From the NCBI GenBank assembly GCA_026419785.1, contig JAODTK010002132.1, forward strand, positions 62,001 to 126,000: a stretch of 64,000 nucleotides of DNA, written 5' to 3'. The stretch comes from Sclerodactyla briareus. Its lineage: Eukaryota; Echinodermata; Holothuroidea; Dendrochirotida; Sclerodactylidae. The position numbers and the translations under genes were made by a program. Of the stretch, positions 23,601-32,984 are shown in pieces. The notes beneath the pieces are model-generated. The model saw only the letters and a list, made by a program, of their open reading frames with translations. It was not told the origin of the DNA and ran no database searches. How positions within the stretch are numbered: position 1 is the first letter of the stretch; each line of letters opens with the position of its first letter.

Positions 23601-25103
23601 GAAGAGGCGCGAGATGGATATAATACCGCCTTATTAATAATTAATTGGTATTCTTTTTTCTTATGGTTACCATCTCCTTCCTATTCTCTTTGTTGCCAAG
23701 TGTCTCCTTGGTAACTTTGTTTGTCCAGTTTTTGTTTCCAATAATATTAAGATGAATAGTCGTCATGGTGATACTCTTCTTTTTTAATCACCTATTCGGT
23801 AGAACTGTTCTTTTAGGACTAATTTTATTAATACCTTTCCTAGAGTTTGGTCTACTTTGCCACCTGGAAACGTCAGAGAGTTGCTCCTCTTCGCTCCCTC
23901 CAGTGCCCTCAACCATTCTGCAGAGGGTCGTAGAAGACATTTTCTGTCTTTATCCCACTATATTTGATTTGTTGTTTGTATTGTTCTTCGTTATTTATTT
24001 ACTAGGGTGCACAGGCCTCCGGGTTATAGGAATTTAAGTTTCACTTTTGTTCATCCTGATCCTTCATTTGTTTTATGTATTGTTTGTTTGTAGTTTCCGG
24101 TCAAATATATAATGATGTAATTCCGTGAAATATTCGAGGGGATTAATATAACCCCCCCCCCCCCCCATTAAAATTCTGGCAAATGTGTTGGAATGACATG
24201 CGTAAGCCAGCTCTAACAAAACATTAACAGCTGCATCATGCAGGGAGCAATAAACCCTATTATTTTCAGATGTTGGCAATAGCGCATAAATGCAACACAA
24301 GTGCAAATCAACACAGTGTGCAATTCCAAACATGAAGTTCTGTTGAGCATTAGGCGAAACTTGGACATACTTGAACGGAATCGAAATATTGTATTAATAA
24401 AAGTGGGTCATTCTAGGGAATAATTACGGAAGACTCCGTCATTTCAAAATCGTACCATGCCATAATCGTTTCGTTTGCAGGAAGACAGTAGGGAGGGGGT
24501 ACGCTGATTTCACATTGAGGAAAGAAACGGAATAGCGCGCTTAGAAACTTTCAGCTTTGATATGAATTTTATTTTCTCGATGCGAGATACCCTCCGTCGA
24601 AGAGTGCACTAGTGCATTGTGCATTGTAGCTCCCCCATTCAGGCTTTCTGACGAAATGTTCCCAGTAATGGTTGTGGGGGACTCCTAAGATAGGGGGAGC
24701 CTACCCCAAACTTGACGAACGGAGAGACATGTGATTTTTTGAGCGCACCCCGCAGCTAAAAAATAAACGTGCTTATTATGATCAATTGATTCAAGTTCTC
24801 ATCCATTTAATCCAGTAGCTCACTTGCTGCGATGGGGAGAAGGGAAGGGGGGGGGGGGGGGGGTCTTCATCTGGGATTATCGGGAAGGTTTTAAACTAGC
24901 GGTTATATCCTCCCCCCCCCCCCTCTAATCTGAGTAAGGGGATACGTTATTGATAATCTAGTTCGTCATTTTCCTTTACTTACAGCAGTCAGTGAGGGCA
25001 TCTTTTTGGTATAAGAGGTCCCCGCAACATACTTCGATAGCCGTGTCGTATTTCACAGGGCAGGAAATGGGGCCGCAAGACGACACTTCTCCTTCCACTG
25101 GCG
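14417..25103 (-). CDS. galaxin-like paired-cysteine repeat gene, partial, at least 8 exons
   Basis: Minus-strand exons at 24984-25103, 20680-20886, 19238-19376, 18180-18340, 17679-17888, 16959-17133, 14945-15086 and 14417-14620 encode repeats with the signature (Y/F)D-P/E-x-T-x-x-CC-x(G), spaced about 12-30 residues apart. This is the hallmark of galaxin, first found in the coral skeletal matrix and later seen as galaxin-like secreted proteins in molluscs and other animals. Galaxins are extracellular and cysteine cross-linked; a role in matrix, mineral or mucosal surfaces is inference here. Most exons run phase 1 to phase 1, so modules could be added or skipped without losing frame. No signal-peptide exon, start codon or stop codon was found. 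Exons 3, 4, 6, 7 and 8 need one or more single-base corrections, so it is either a pseudogene or sequenced with indel errors. The first intron contains an antisense LINE. Confidence 0.78.
14945..15086 (-). CDS. galaxin-like exon 7, two frame breaks
   Basis: The acceptor CATATCCTCAACAG opens a phase-1 frame reading EGRYGYSEE. One base out of register it continues GDCGNQIYSLENSI, and again one base out CCQDQNLLNSFNG and ERRCCEG, up to a possible donor GAAG|GTGTTT. The length of 142 becomes 144 with two added bases, which restores phase 1 at both ends. The motif NQIYSLENSI followed by CC is typical of galaxin repeats. The donor is weaker than in exons 1, 2, 4 and 6. Confidence 0.58.
16085..16180 (-). 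mobile_element. tRNA-derived SINE, family B fragment
   Basis: On the minus strand the B-box-like GGTTCGAATCCC (16159-16170) is followed by CCTTGGGCAAGATACTCCAT (16109-16128), nearly the same as in the full family B copy at 61262-61590. It lies within the intron between exons 6 and 7 of the galaxin-like gene. A G-rich run borders it. Confidence 0.55.
16875..16930. repeat. 26-bp perfect tandem duplication
   Basis: The unit beginning AGAAGAAACAGTTATACCCT occurs at 16875-16900 and again at 16901-16926 without a difference, with the start of a third copy. It sits about 30 bases from the donor of galaxin-like exon 6. Confidence 0.75.
16959..17133 (-). CDS. galaxin-like exon 6, internal frame break
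   Basis: The 3' two-thirds reads SLCCGGESYE, EECCNDN and VYDPSTAQCCP in one frame up to a good donor, CCTG|GTAAGT (phase 1). Upstream, the same frame has NDLCCGP followed by a TGA stop, while the next frame over reads TKFHPRTA across the stop. The start at 17133 uses the acceptor ATCGACAG. The length is then 175 bases, one more than a multiple of three, consistent with a net one-base error. Confidence 0.7.
17416..17453. repeat. GT microsatellite joined to G25 tract
   Basis: A short GTGTGTGTGT run passes into 25 consecutive G bases, inside the intron between exons 5 and 6. Confidence 0.8.
17679..17888 (-). CDS. galaxin-like exon 5
   Basis: The 210-base exon is open throughout and phase 1 to phase 1. 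The acceptor is CTAATGCAG and the donor GGAG|GTTGGT. It begins GASCCYDEPYN and ends GTDGNACCGG, with a long spacer of about 50 residues between the two CC pairs that includes ITQIFESNYTVYLS and a single cysteine. The NYT triplet is a possible N-glycosylation site. The long spacer is unlike the short repeats in the other exons. Confidence 0.75.
18180..18340 (-). CDS. galaxin-like exon 4, one-base frameshift
   Basis: The acceptor CACCCCAG and the donor GCAG|GTTAGT are clear. The frame starts TGCCGAS and then, one base out of register, continues FDETTEICCSG, KCCHQS, YNPANQACC and HGIVSSFA. The exon is 161 bases; one added base would give 162 and phase 1 at both ends, exactly as in exons 1, 2 and 5. 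The intron to exon 5 is only about 290 bases. Confidence 0.75.
19238..19376 (-). CDS. galaxin-like exon 3, one-base frameshift
   Basis: After an acceptor CTAG the frame gives SICCGSN, LFDPTISTCC and DGNAVNG. It then shifts, and the next frame gives GGSDSVYDPDTQLCC. The shift lies at or beside a G5 run near 19307-19312; one missing G would join both halves. The donor is uncertain. CTG|GTAGAA (exon end 19238) has the better site but phase 0, while A|GTCTGG (exon end 19243) gives phase 1 like its neighbours but is a weak site. Confidence 0.7.
19655..19735. repeat. degenerate ~14 bp tandem repeat (CATTC-rich)
   Basis: CATTC or CATCTTC words recur every 8-16 bases with CTCACA or CTCACG between them. 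It looks like an old minisatellite in the intron between exons 2 and 3. Confidence 0.5.
20340..20385 (+). repeat. AGGTCA-rich dispersed repeat scrap
   Basis: GGGGTCAGGTCGAAGGTCAG resembles the start of the repeat at 49655-49850 (GGGGTCAGGTAAAAGGTCAT) and the inverted scrap at 47538-47565. Confidence 0.4.
20680..20886 (-). CDS. galaxin-like exon 2 of those visible
   Basis: The 207 bases carry four paired-cysteine motifs in one uninterrupted frame: SHDCCG, RTTHACCG, YDIATHGCC and YDKTVNVCC. The donor is AAG|GTAGGT (phase 1). The start is chosen at an AG within CAGCAAG because it gives phase 1; the alternative AG four bases earlier would give phase 0 and break agreement with the other exons. 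Being intact over 69 codons, this exon argues that the locus was under selection until recently or still is. Confidence 0.82.
21130..24095 (+). mobile_element. non-LTR retrotransposon, nearly full ORF2, many frameshifts
   Basis: Plus-strand pieces appear in proper order. The endonuclease gives FLNARSLRHKARS (about 21170), RDRGARGGGVLAAV (about 21315) and GGDFNVI (about 21570). The linker gives SPWINKDLQK and DAFNSHFASVFGP. The reverse transcriptase gives ITPIHKTGDTTDLHNYRPIS, FLDFSKAFDRMPHN, VRSGVPQGSVLG, an ADDAL box near 23130 and KYLGITFDSRLSWDPH. The C-terminus gives VPVLEYGLPAWGP and INTFPRVWSTLPP. The stretch 21130-24095 thus holds most of a CR1/Jockey-type ORF2. Every domain is broken by frameshifts or stops, so it cannot be active as written. 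It lies in the first visible intron of the galaxin-like gene, in the opposite orientation. No 5' ORF1 was seen and the 3' end is approximate. Confidence 0.85.
24152..24166. repeat. C15 tract
   Basis: Fifteen C bases directly beyond the LINE 3' region. Confidence 0.8.
24847..24923. repeat. G17 and C12 tracts facing each other
   Basis: A G17 run (24847-24863) and a C12 run (24912-24923) are separated by about 48 bases and could pair as a hairpin. It lies 60 bases from the donor of galaxin-like exon 1, within the intron. Confidence 0.6.
24984..25103 (-). CDS. galaxin-like exon 1 of those visible
   Basis: On the minus strand a TTTTTTCCCCAG acceptor precedes the exon and a GTAAGT donor follows it. 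The 120 bases run phase 1 to phase 1. The reading includes SCGPISCPV, KYDTAIEVCC and TDC at the end, where the codon is split by the intron. This is the cleanest exon: perfect splice sites, no frameshift. The frame that reads this is not the longest open frame in the region. An upstream exon with the signal peptide must exist beyond 25103 but I could not identify it. Confidence 0.78.
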
Positions 25104-27080
25104 CTGGGGAAAAAAGAGACTGGGGCTCGACTGAATGAGGCACGGTTTATTTTGTCTGTGTATACTCGTACGAAGTTATTGTCTATTGTTGCGTGTTTGG
25201 TCGTGTTGCTACGTGTGGTTGTCTTCATTAAATAACGATAACCACTCATAGCCGAAGCGAGAATCAGAATATTCCTAATATGGTTCTCATTTTTTCATAA
25301 GATTTTTTGTAAGGAGGTAAAACATAACATGCGGTTATGTGCGTGTGTGAGTTTGACTTGCTCTCATATTGACGACCTGAAGAAATGTTCTTTACTGACC
25401 TCGTGAGTCATTTGAATAGATTATATTTTCATTGTTAATCAAAGTACAATTGAATAGGGTATACTCATGACTGCACGATGAATGTAAAGCCGACTTCTAT
25501 AGGCATTTGAGCCTAAATGTGACCCTGCATTTTTATCATACCGGGGACAGACACATTAATGCATACCTCAGTATACGACTCCACTGGTCCGAGACAACTC
25601 CATAAATTGCCCTTTCGTCTCAAGTGTTACTTACAAATCCGTCGAAAATCGAATGCTGGCTTTAGTCGTCCTCTTATTGATAAGATACACTCCAAAACAA
25701 ATAGAATATGTAGAATTGGAAACATGATTGAGAACAAATGAAAACAAAAAGAGAAAAGTTGATGAGAGGCAAATTGGGAAGAAAAACAAGGAATTCATGC
25801 ATAAATGGGATTGTTTTCGAATTCAGGCAATTCTTAACGAAAATTTGAACTAATGTGAAGAAATCGTAAATTGAAAAATACCAGGGATGCGTGCATCAGT
25901 GCAATAGCAGGGGCTAGATAAGATACTAGCCTAATTTTGATTTTCCTTTTGGCAAATTTTTCCTGCTAGTAAAAAAATAAGCCCACGTAGTGTCCCCGTT
26001 ACTTTTAGTTTTTAGTAAAGAGTAGTAAGCAGGTGAGAACCATGTAATGAGGGAAGGTAAAGTATTGGGTTACTGCTACTCTATTCTTGCATTTCGGTGA
26101 GATCGATAGATCGGCTTACTGCCGTTCTGATAGGTTTGCAAGTTGATTAGCATACGGTGCAGTTACGGGACGATTTCCAATAATTATTTCAATTTCTTCG
26201 TGTGAAAAATACAATTTTAAAGCTCGGAAACATGTTAGTTTTGTATTGCCTTGAAGTGAACAAAAATGGATAACAAAATCATTCAATTTCCCATGATGTT
26301 GATTATTTCATGTAATAAGCCAGTCCGTAGTTGTAGGTGCGCATGCTCACCCTTGACAGTTCGGAGGAATAGAGGCGATTCCCCTATAGCAATATCGTTA
26401 TGGACTATTTTTAAACTGTCACCACTGTTTGAAAACGAACCAATTTAATCCCATTTTTCGGATGTTTCTGTTGATAAGTATGTGGGATCTGTGTATTTTG
26501 TGTTGAAGGATTCGTATTTTCGGCAGGTGAGTTTCGAAGATCGTTCCGCACACTGTACGTTCAATGTCGACTGCTGTCGTTCCCGTATGACCTTTGACAT
26601 AAAAATCATTATCATCTCATTAACTGTAACTCCGAACTGGCTTATAGGTCAATCACAAATGAACTGGGTGAGAATATTACAAACAAGGCAAATGCATGGA
26701 CTGATGAAAAGAGTGGGAAAATGGAAACGTCGTATACAATGCATAGACACTGGAACCGAAATGAGAGCCTCTTGTTTCTCCAGTTTATGAAACGTCTAGG
26801 CCTCTCCACCACCAATGAAAGTTGAAAAACAATGTTACGTGATAGCCTACCTGCATCGTTACCACATCCTTCGATTGTCGTGAATAAACAATAAAACATT
26901 TCATGAAATCAAAGTATATTCAAGTTTACTAAATACATGAAAGGAATTCTTCTTTGTTTCTAGTGATATCATAAGAAATGTTTGCGCGGTTGTAACAGTT
27001 AAGATTTCTTTTGAAAGTTAATTGATGTGGAAGCTTGACCTAGGTTATCCTGGTACCGTCCTATTCCGGCGATTAATGAC
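25104..27080. other. upstream of galaxin-like exon 1, no exon recognised
   Basis: The missing 5' exon or exons of the galaxin-like gene could lie here or further right. No CC-rich frame and no convincing signal peptide next to a donor was found. Open frames at 25559 and 26482 (plus) match nothing. Confidence 0.4.
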
Positions 27081-27084
27081 GACT

Positions 27085-27350
27085 CCAGCACTATATTTCA
27101 TACAACTTATCATACAACTAATTTTTTTTATGTAATATCTCATACAATTAAATCTATACGCTATATCTCATAACTATATACAAGTCTATATCTCAGTTCA
27201 GCTAAATCTCCACCGCTAATCTCAACCGTAACCGTTAATCCACATATAGCAACTCTTCAAGCTATATCTCATGTAGCTAGTCTATACAGCTATATATTTC
27301 ATTAGCTAATCATAAAGTTATACCTCACCCAGCTAACTATACAGGAATCC
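27085..27350. repeat. degenerate ~25 bp minisatellite (CTATATCTCAT)
   Basis: CTATATCTCAT or a close variant appears repeatedly, each followed by a short ACAACTA or AGCTAA word. About ten diverged units fill the stretch. Confidence 0.6.
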
Positions 27351-28138
27351 CCCTACAGGTTTTATCCTACTCTGCTCTATATAGCGTGATACCCAGCCCT
27401 ACTTCGGAAAGCTACTATATATGGATCAGAATCGACTCAAATATAAATAACAATCTACTCGTTTACAGAATAGTGAAGTATAAATTAACTTCCCCATCGG
27501 ATATCATCTTCCGTCTTTCTGCTATCAAAGTCCAACTCAAGGCAATATTTACTGTGTAGACCGATATGCGACCTCGAAGTTGAAATTTGAAGTTTGAATG
27601 TTGAAAGTAAAATAAATAGTCCAGTAACTGCACGAATTATGTAACTGAAAATAACAAACTTCAGTAACAGAATTCTGTTGAAACTGATCAAATTGTTCAT
27701 GGTTATCGGCCAGGATTCGAATATTCATGAAAGTTATAGTTCTTGGGTAACTGTAGGTAGACTATCCACACGTGGAGCGCATTCAGCATTAAAAAAAGGA
27801 TTTTATTCGCCCTTCGCTTTTATCACCATTATAGGTACTTTTCTCACAATTATAAGCCATACACCTGCCGCCTGTAGTCGGTATTCCTATTCTGTGTAAA
27901 AACACCTTTTGTTTGCTCAAAGGTTCTCCGTATAACAGAAAGTACATGGTTGTGTATTTACTACCGCCACGTCTGTTTTTGTTTGCAGTCAGTTGGAAGA
28001 GTACAGTAGTTCCTCGTTATGCAGATCAATAGGCTAGGCCTACTGAGGCCTGTGTGGAAACCTTTTTCACACTCGCGAAATTCGTTGGCCCCAGAGAAAC
28101 TTCGTAACGTTTCTCCTTACCTTCTGCAAATAGTTATT

Positions 28139-28210
28139 TACTGGTTCATATTGTATTATTGGAATACCTTGCAACGTATTACTGGTTTATATTGTATTAT
28201 TGGAATACCC
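28139..28210. repeat. 36-bp tandem duplication
   Basis: ATATTGTATTATTGGAATAC occurs twice, 36-39 bases apart, each preceded by TACTGGTT. Confidence 0.65.
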
Positions 28211-28387
28211 GCTAGAGGTGACTATAGGGAGACCGATATCATATGTCGCCTTGAACGATCCGGCATTCAGCAAAGCCGTGTTAATAACGACTGTCAAATC
28301 AATGCCTTCATAATGTCATTGTTCGAATACATTGTAAAATTTCAGGCCGGAACTTCCAGTGAACAAAAATGGTTATCAGGAACACGG

Positions 28388-28548
28388 ATAAATGAAATGG
28401 GTAAGTTGGTTCAGTTGGCAACATGTATACCAGGGAGTTCCTGTGTCATTTTATTATTGTTGATGTAAATGAATGGTGTGAAGTTGTTCAGTTGGTCACA
28501 TGTTATACTAGGGGAGTTCCTGGTCATGTTATTTATTGGTATGAGGTA
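28388..28548. repeat. ~78-bp diverged tandem duplication
   Basis: Two neighbouring blocks share AAGTTG(G/T)TTCAGTTGG, then CA(A)CATGT, GGGAGTTCCTG and a GTCAT motif in the same order (first near 28400-28455, second near 28480-28530). Confidence 0.6.
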
Positions 28549-28569
28549 AAGTTTCCTTTGGATCTCGGC

Positions 28570-28586
28570 GGGGGGGGGGGGGGGGG
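28570..28586. repeat. G17 tract
   Basis: Seventeen G bases after CTCGGC. Confidence 0.8.
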
Positions 28587-28599
28587 TTAATTGAAACTA

Positions 28600-31500
28600 G
28601 GACAAAAAGGCTTAAGCAGATTGCAAACTGTTGGATCAATATAGACAGGCATTAAGGATGTCTATAAATGGACACCTGTCATGATGTTTTTATTCGCGAT
28701 AGCTGTTGCATGCTATCTAGCCTGTCTCTGCTATATACTATACTAAGAGGGGAGGGGGAAAGTCTATGTAGTAAATAATGGTTTTCATGCTCCGCCCCCT
28801 CTGAAAGGCGTGTTGGCCTTGCGTCGAGCATTGGAAAGCGTGAATGTGTTTAATACGGTAGCAGCCCAATGCACCTAAAACTAGAAGAGGAGGAGGGGCT
28901 GATGAAGGGGATTTCCTAATCATGCACTTCAAGAAATGTTGGGAAGAGTTTCCCGCTTGTTTACACCTACCCCCTTCCTGATAGAAACATGATAAGTAAG
29001 TTATTAGAACGTATTCAAAAACGTTTATACCCCTCGAGATGGAGGGGAAGCTTTTTCAAAAGCGTAATCACAATACTGAAATTAATCATACTATGATAAC
29101 TCACCTGATCGGATCAAAATCCACCATAACCGTGCACAAGATCCAAATCGTTGTAGCAGGGAAATGAAGATCCCTGATCGAAGCGCGAAGATTCATGTCG
29201 TGTTTCACACAGTGTCACCTTATAATAAGGTGGGTGCGAATTCTGAATTATAGCCTTCTATCCACTTTCTGAATTATTAATCTATCTGGTTACGTCCTCG
29301 GTTTCTTTTCTCAAACTATACTGAATATCTCATTCAGCCCTGTTACTTATACGGGAATGTGCTAAGCGCGGCATATTGGGAAGTTCCCTCTTCGAGGCTG
29401 TTCTATTTATAGTACACTAACGGGGGTGGTGCCGGCAACGCTAAACCGCTATGAGACGTATTGGCAATACTCAGAATCTCGCCCGTGAACCAGGCCAGTG
29501 TTCTGCACACCCTGACGCTATTCAATAATTGCAGATTGTTCGGGTGTGTTGTCTCCCAGCTTCGGTTGATATCTCTATTCGCATATTGAATTATCGATTA
29601 GGGTAGTGTTGCACCGGTTTCCACTTTTGAAAAATGTTTCGTATTCAGCGACGACGGCATTAATAAATACATCCCAAGTTTAATGGATTTGTCTGGACGA
29701 TTGGATATTAGCCTTAGGATCGACGTTATCACTGCAAGGTTAGCGCTCTGAACGCGGTTCGCAAAAAGTTTCACGGATTGAGTGTAAACATTGACTAACA
29801 GAGGAAGGGGAGTAAAGCAGGTGGAGAAGGTCAGGCAGGGCCAGGTTATGCCAGGGAATTCGGTGGTATAAAAACAGTCAATAAGGACGGTTGTGTCGTA
29901 GATAGCAAATAGGATTATTAGCAGGAAAACCTGGGATTCAGGCGCCGGGATAATAGGGCGTTGTTCCTGCATAGCGGCTCGTGGTTGCTGAGTTAGTCGT
30001 CCACAAAAGGGGAGGGAAGGAAAAGAAAAAAAACAGAGGCCATCCTTTCCAATTGATTTGGCTTCGTTACAACTAGGTAGGGCCTAAAAGTATGTCAAGT
30101 TCATTTGCAAACCTTTCTGGGGATGATTCCTCGGGCAATTAAAATGCTCGAGTGATTTACCTACTCCATAATAGTAAAGTAAAACGTGCGAATGGCCGGG
30201 GAATTGCCTTGCGTTCATTTATAAATGATGTCATCCGCCTCAAGGGAAATGTGTCGGATGAGTACCGTATTTATACGTGGAAACCACACATTTCAATGTT
30301 GAAGAATTTGAAACGATAATTCAAGCGTTCTGGGTATAGAAAAATAGGATACAGATATGTGGCTTACCGTGGGATATGGCAAAAAGATTACGTCATTTGA
30401 CCTAACGCACTGCCTCAACCTGCCTCTTGATGGATTATTTTCTAACACCAAATTCTAAAACACATTCCTGATATGCTTAGCTGGCGGTGCTGACCAAAGC
30501 CTATTTTCGGCAATCTTCATAAGTGGAAGACGATTGGAAGAATTACCTTAATCGGAAGGAGTGGGGAAGGGAGACTGTGATCCCTCACTTGACCATCTGC
30601 TACGAACACGATTGGGCAGTGGTAGGTGATGAACATTAAAAAATTATGGTTATAGCGCCGACTCGACACAAACTGCACATTAATAGGTCACAGCCGGATT
30701 TTCACATGGTAATCTACTTACGTATACTAAAAAACTGACTAACATCATTGTGGAAGTTCATCGCTTGTTCACTGATCAGAACTTGCATAATGGATAAAAT
30801 TATTAGGGAGAGTCATGCTCCTGTTTTAAAGCGAAAATGTCGGTAGTATAATTGCAATTGTTCAAGGAAGATATTATAGACCTGTATACTCCTTCGTTCG
30901 TGACGTAGATGTAGTCCGGAATAGGATTATTCAGTTTGTACCGTCTGTTTTTTCGGACATTTCGCTGCGCTGGCCTTTTCGTTAGCCTTGGGCGTGGTAC
31001 ATGATTTCTGGACGACCATGTGGTTATAGGGGAAAGACGCACATAATATGACCACAGGCAACAAAAAAGGAAGCTGAGTTTAGAAAACTGGGCATGATCA
31101 CACCCCACCCAAAAATACACCTTTCTATCAGAGGACTCTTGAAGCAGTTTTCGGGAAGGTGTGCCAGACCTAAGATTTCGCATGATATGCCTATCCGCGA
31201 AGACTATAGCATTAAGGAAATATTACCCCCAGACATGTTTTTTGTGCAATTTATCTGCACCAGTATCGTATGTTATAGATTATTAACATTTTGGAATTTA
31301 CGAATTTTCACTATTTTTCAAGATATTTGCTGATTCCAATGGCTGAAGGGTTCCAGATTAATGATAACAGAAATACAATTTCTTCCAAGCAATTCACGGA
31401 AATCACCGAAAATGTGAATTTTAGGAGGGGATTTTTTTTTTCTTCAGAAAATAGGTAGGCTACTTTTTTCCAATACATAGTTAGAGACTTAGAATGACTG

Positions 31501-32050
31501 CATGGTTCCGAACTTCAGAACATGGTACGAAGTAATAGAAAAAACAAGGGTTTCTGGAGCATTTATGCATTTGGGGGGGGGGGCTACGGTTTCCAGTATA
31601 ATCCCCTGCATAATCTCATCAGCATCACTGATAATGTGAAACTATTCAGTCGTTTTTATCTCTAAATATCGTGCAAATTGCAAATATTAAAATACTCCAA
31701 TCTATGGTAGTAGAGTGTAGTGTTCCTGAGTTGAATGCCTTAATCAAGTCCTCCCTTTCAACAAAAGGAAATATGCCAGGCCTATTACTGAGCCATGGGA
31801 CATACAGAGGTAACACAGTATTCTATGCTTGAAGGTTAGTGTCAACTATTCGGGAAAGTAATCACTACGCAGAGCTGTGTTCTTGTTTCGCATTTCCATG
31901 CCGCAAACGATGATCCAGGCCACGAGTGGAGGTGTCGTCGTTCTATTTATTTGCAGAACCGGCACTATTTATTTAGAACATGTGGGCTTCCCCGAATACT
32001 TTGTATCGACGCATACTAGTTCTGCTTTGTAAACCCTATCCTGTTCGCAG
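28600..32050. other. non-coding stretch, nothing recognised
   Basis: Scattered short open frames (for example minus 29598-29972 and minus 30803-31183) show no family motifs. Short G or T runs occur near 31430 and 31573. Confidence 0.45.
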
Positions 32051-32057
32051 TGAATAG

Positions 32058-32123
32058 TTTACCCATGTGAGTTTATTGTAGCAATAGTGCTTTACCCATG
32101 TGAGTTTATTGTAGTAATTGTAC
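32058..32123. repeat. 33-bp tandem duplication
   Basis: TTTACCCATGTGAGTTTATT opens both units (32058-32090 and 32091-32123). They differ at a few positions at the 3' end. Confidence 0.8.
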
Positions 32124-32984
32124 TTTGTCGGTGTGACAGCGTCAGCCATGAATGACCTGTTATTGGAACAAATAAATCAATATAGACCCCTGGAGTAGGC
32201 TAGGCTGACTATGCGATTAATGAACTTCAAATCGGAATTCACTTCTTGGGTCTTGTGATTAGGTATTGGAAAACAACCATCGTAATTGTATCATACCACC
32301 GAGTTGATGACAAATTGTGGGAACTTCGTCATCTTCAAATCCAGGCCGTTGAGTTTTTTAGTTTGCTTCATTCACACGGTTAGTTTATATACTTTCGGAT
32401 TAGTTTATTTAACTGAGAAAGTTATTTTAGCTGCATTCTGATCGTTCTATAGAAGTAGAATGGTTAGTGGAATGTGACTTTCTGATTCTTTCTATTTACT
32501 TCTTTTGATAACATCATGGTAATCAAACCACAGACTAGATTTCAACCGATTCAGGAGCCCGTAGTATTAGAGAAAAGGTTTAATTTTAAATAATAAAACA
32601 AGTACTCTCGAAAAATTGTGGTTTGAAAAACTATAGTTGGGGATTGAATACAGGGCATGTTCACATATATTGAATCTCCCCATTCATAATTAGTGAACAC
32701 CTGTTGCTCGGTTTCCCAATACCGTGGGGATCTGATCTATACCTGAAACAAGGCTATAGTTCTATTGTTGATGCATATCCTCCTCCAGAAATGAAAATTA
32801 ATACATTCCTACTGGGCACCTATGGTACCCACTAAGGGAGAGTAGTGAGGTACTATTTCGTAATGTATTTTAGAAGGCGTAGTGAGAACCTGTAGTAGCG
32901 ATCGATGCAATTCTTGCCTTGTGAAACTGAAGGGAATACTTTGCAAGCTATTGCTCTTTTAGTTGACAAAAATGGGAGAAACCT

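Noticed and set aside
28019-28468. A 149-codon open frame on the plus strand.
   Set aside because: It passes through two recent tandem duplications and contains no motif.
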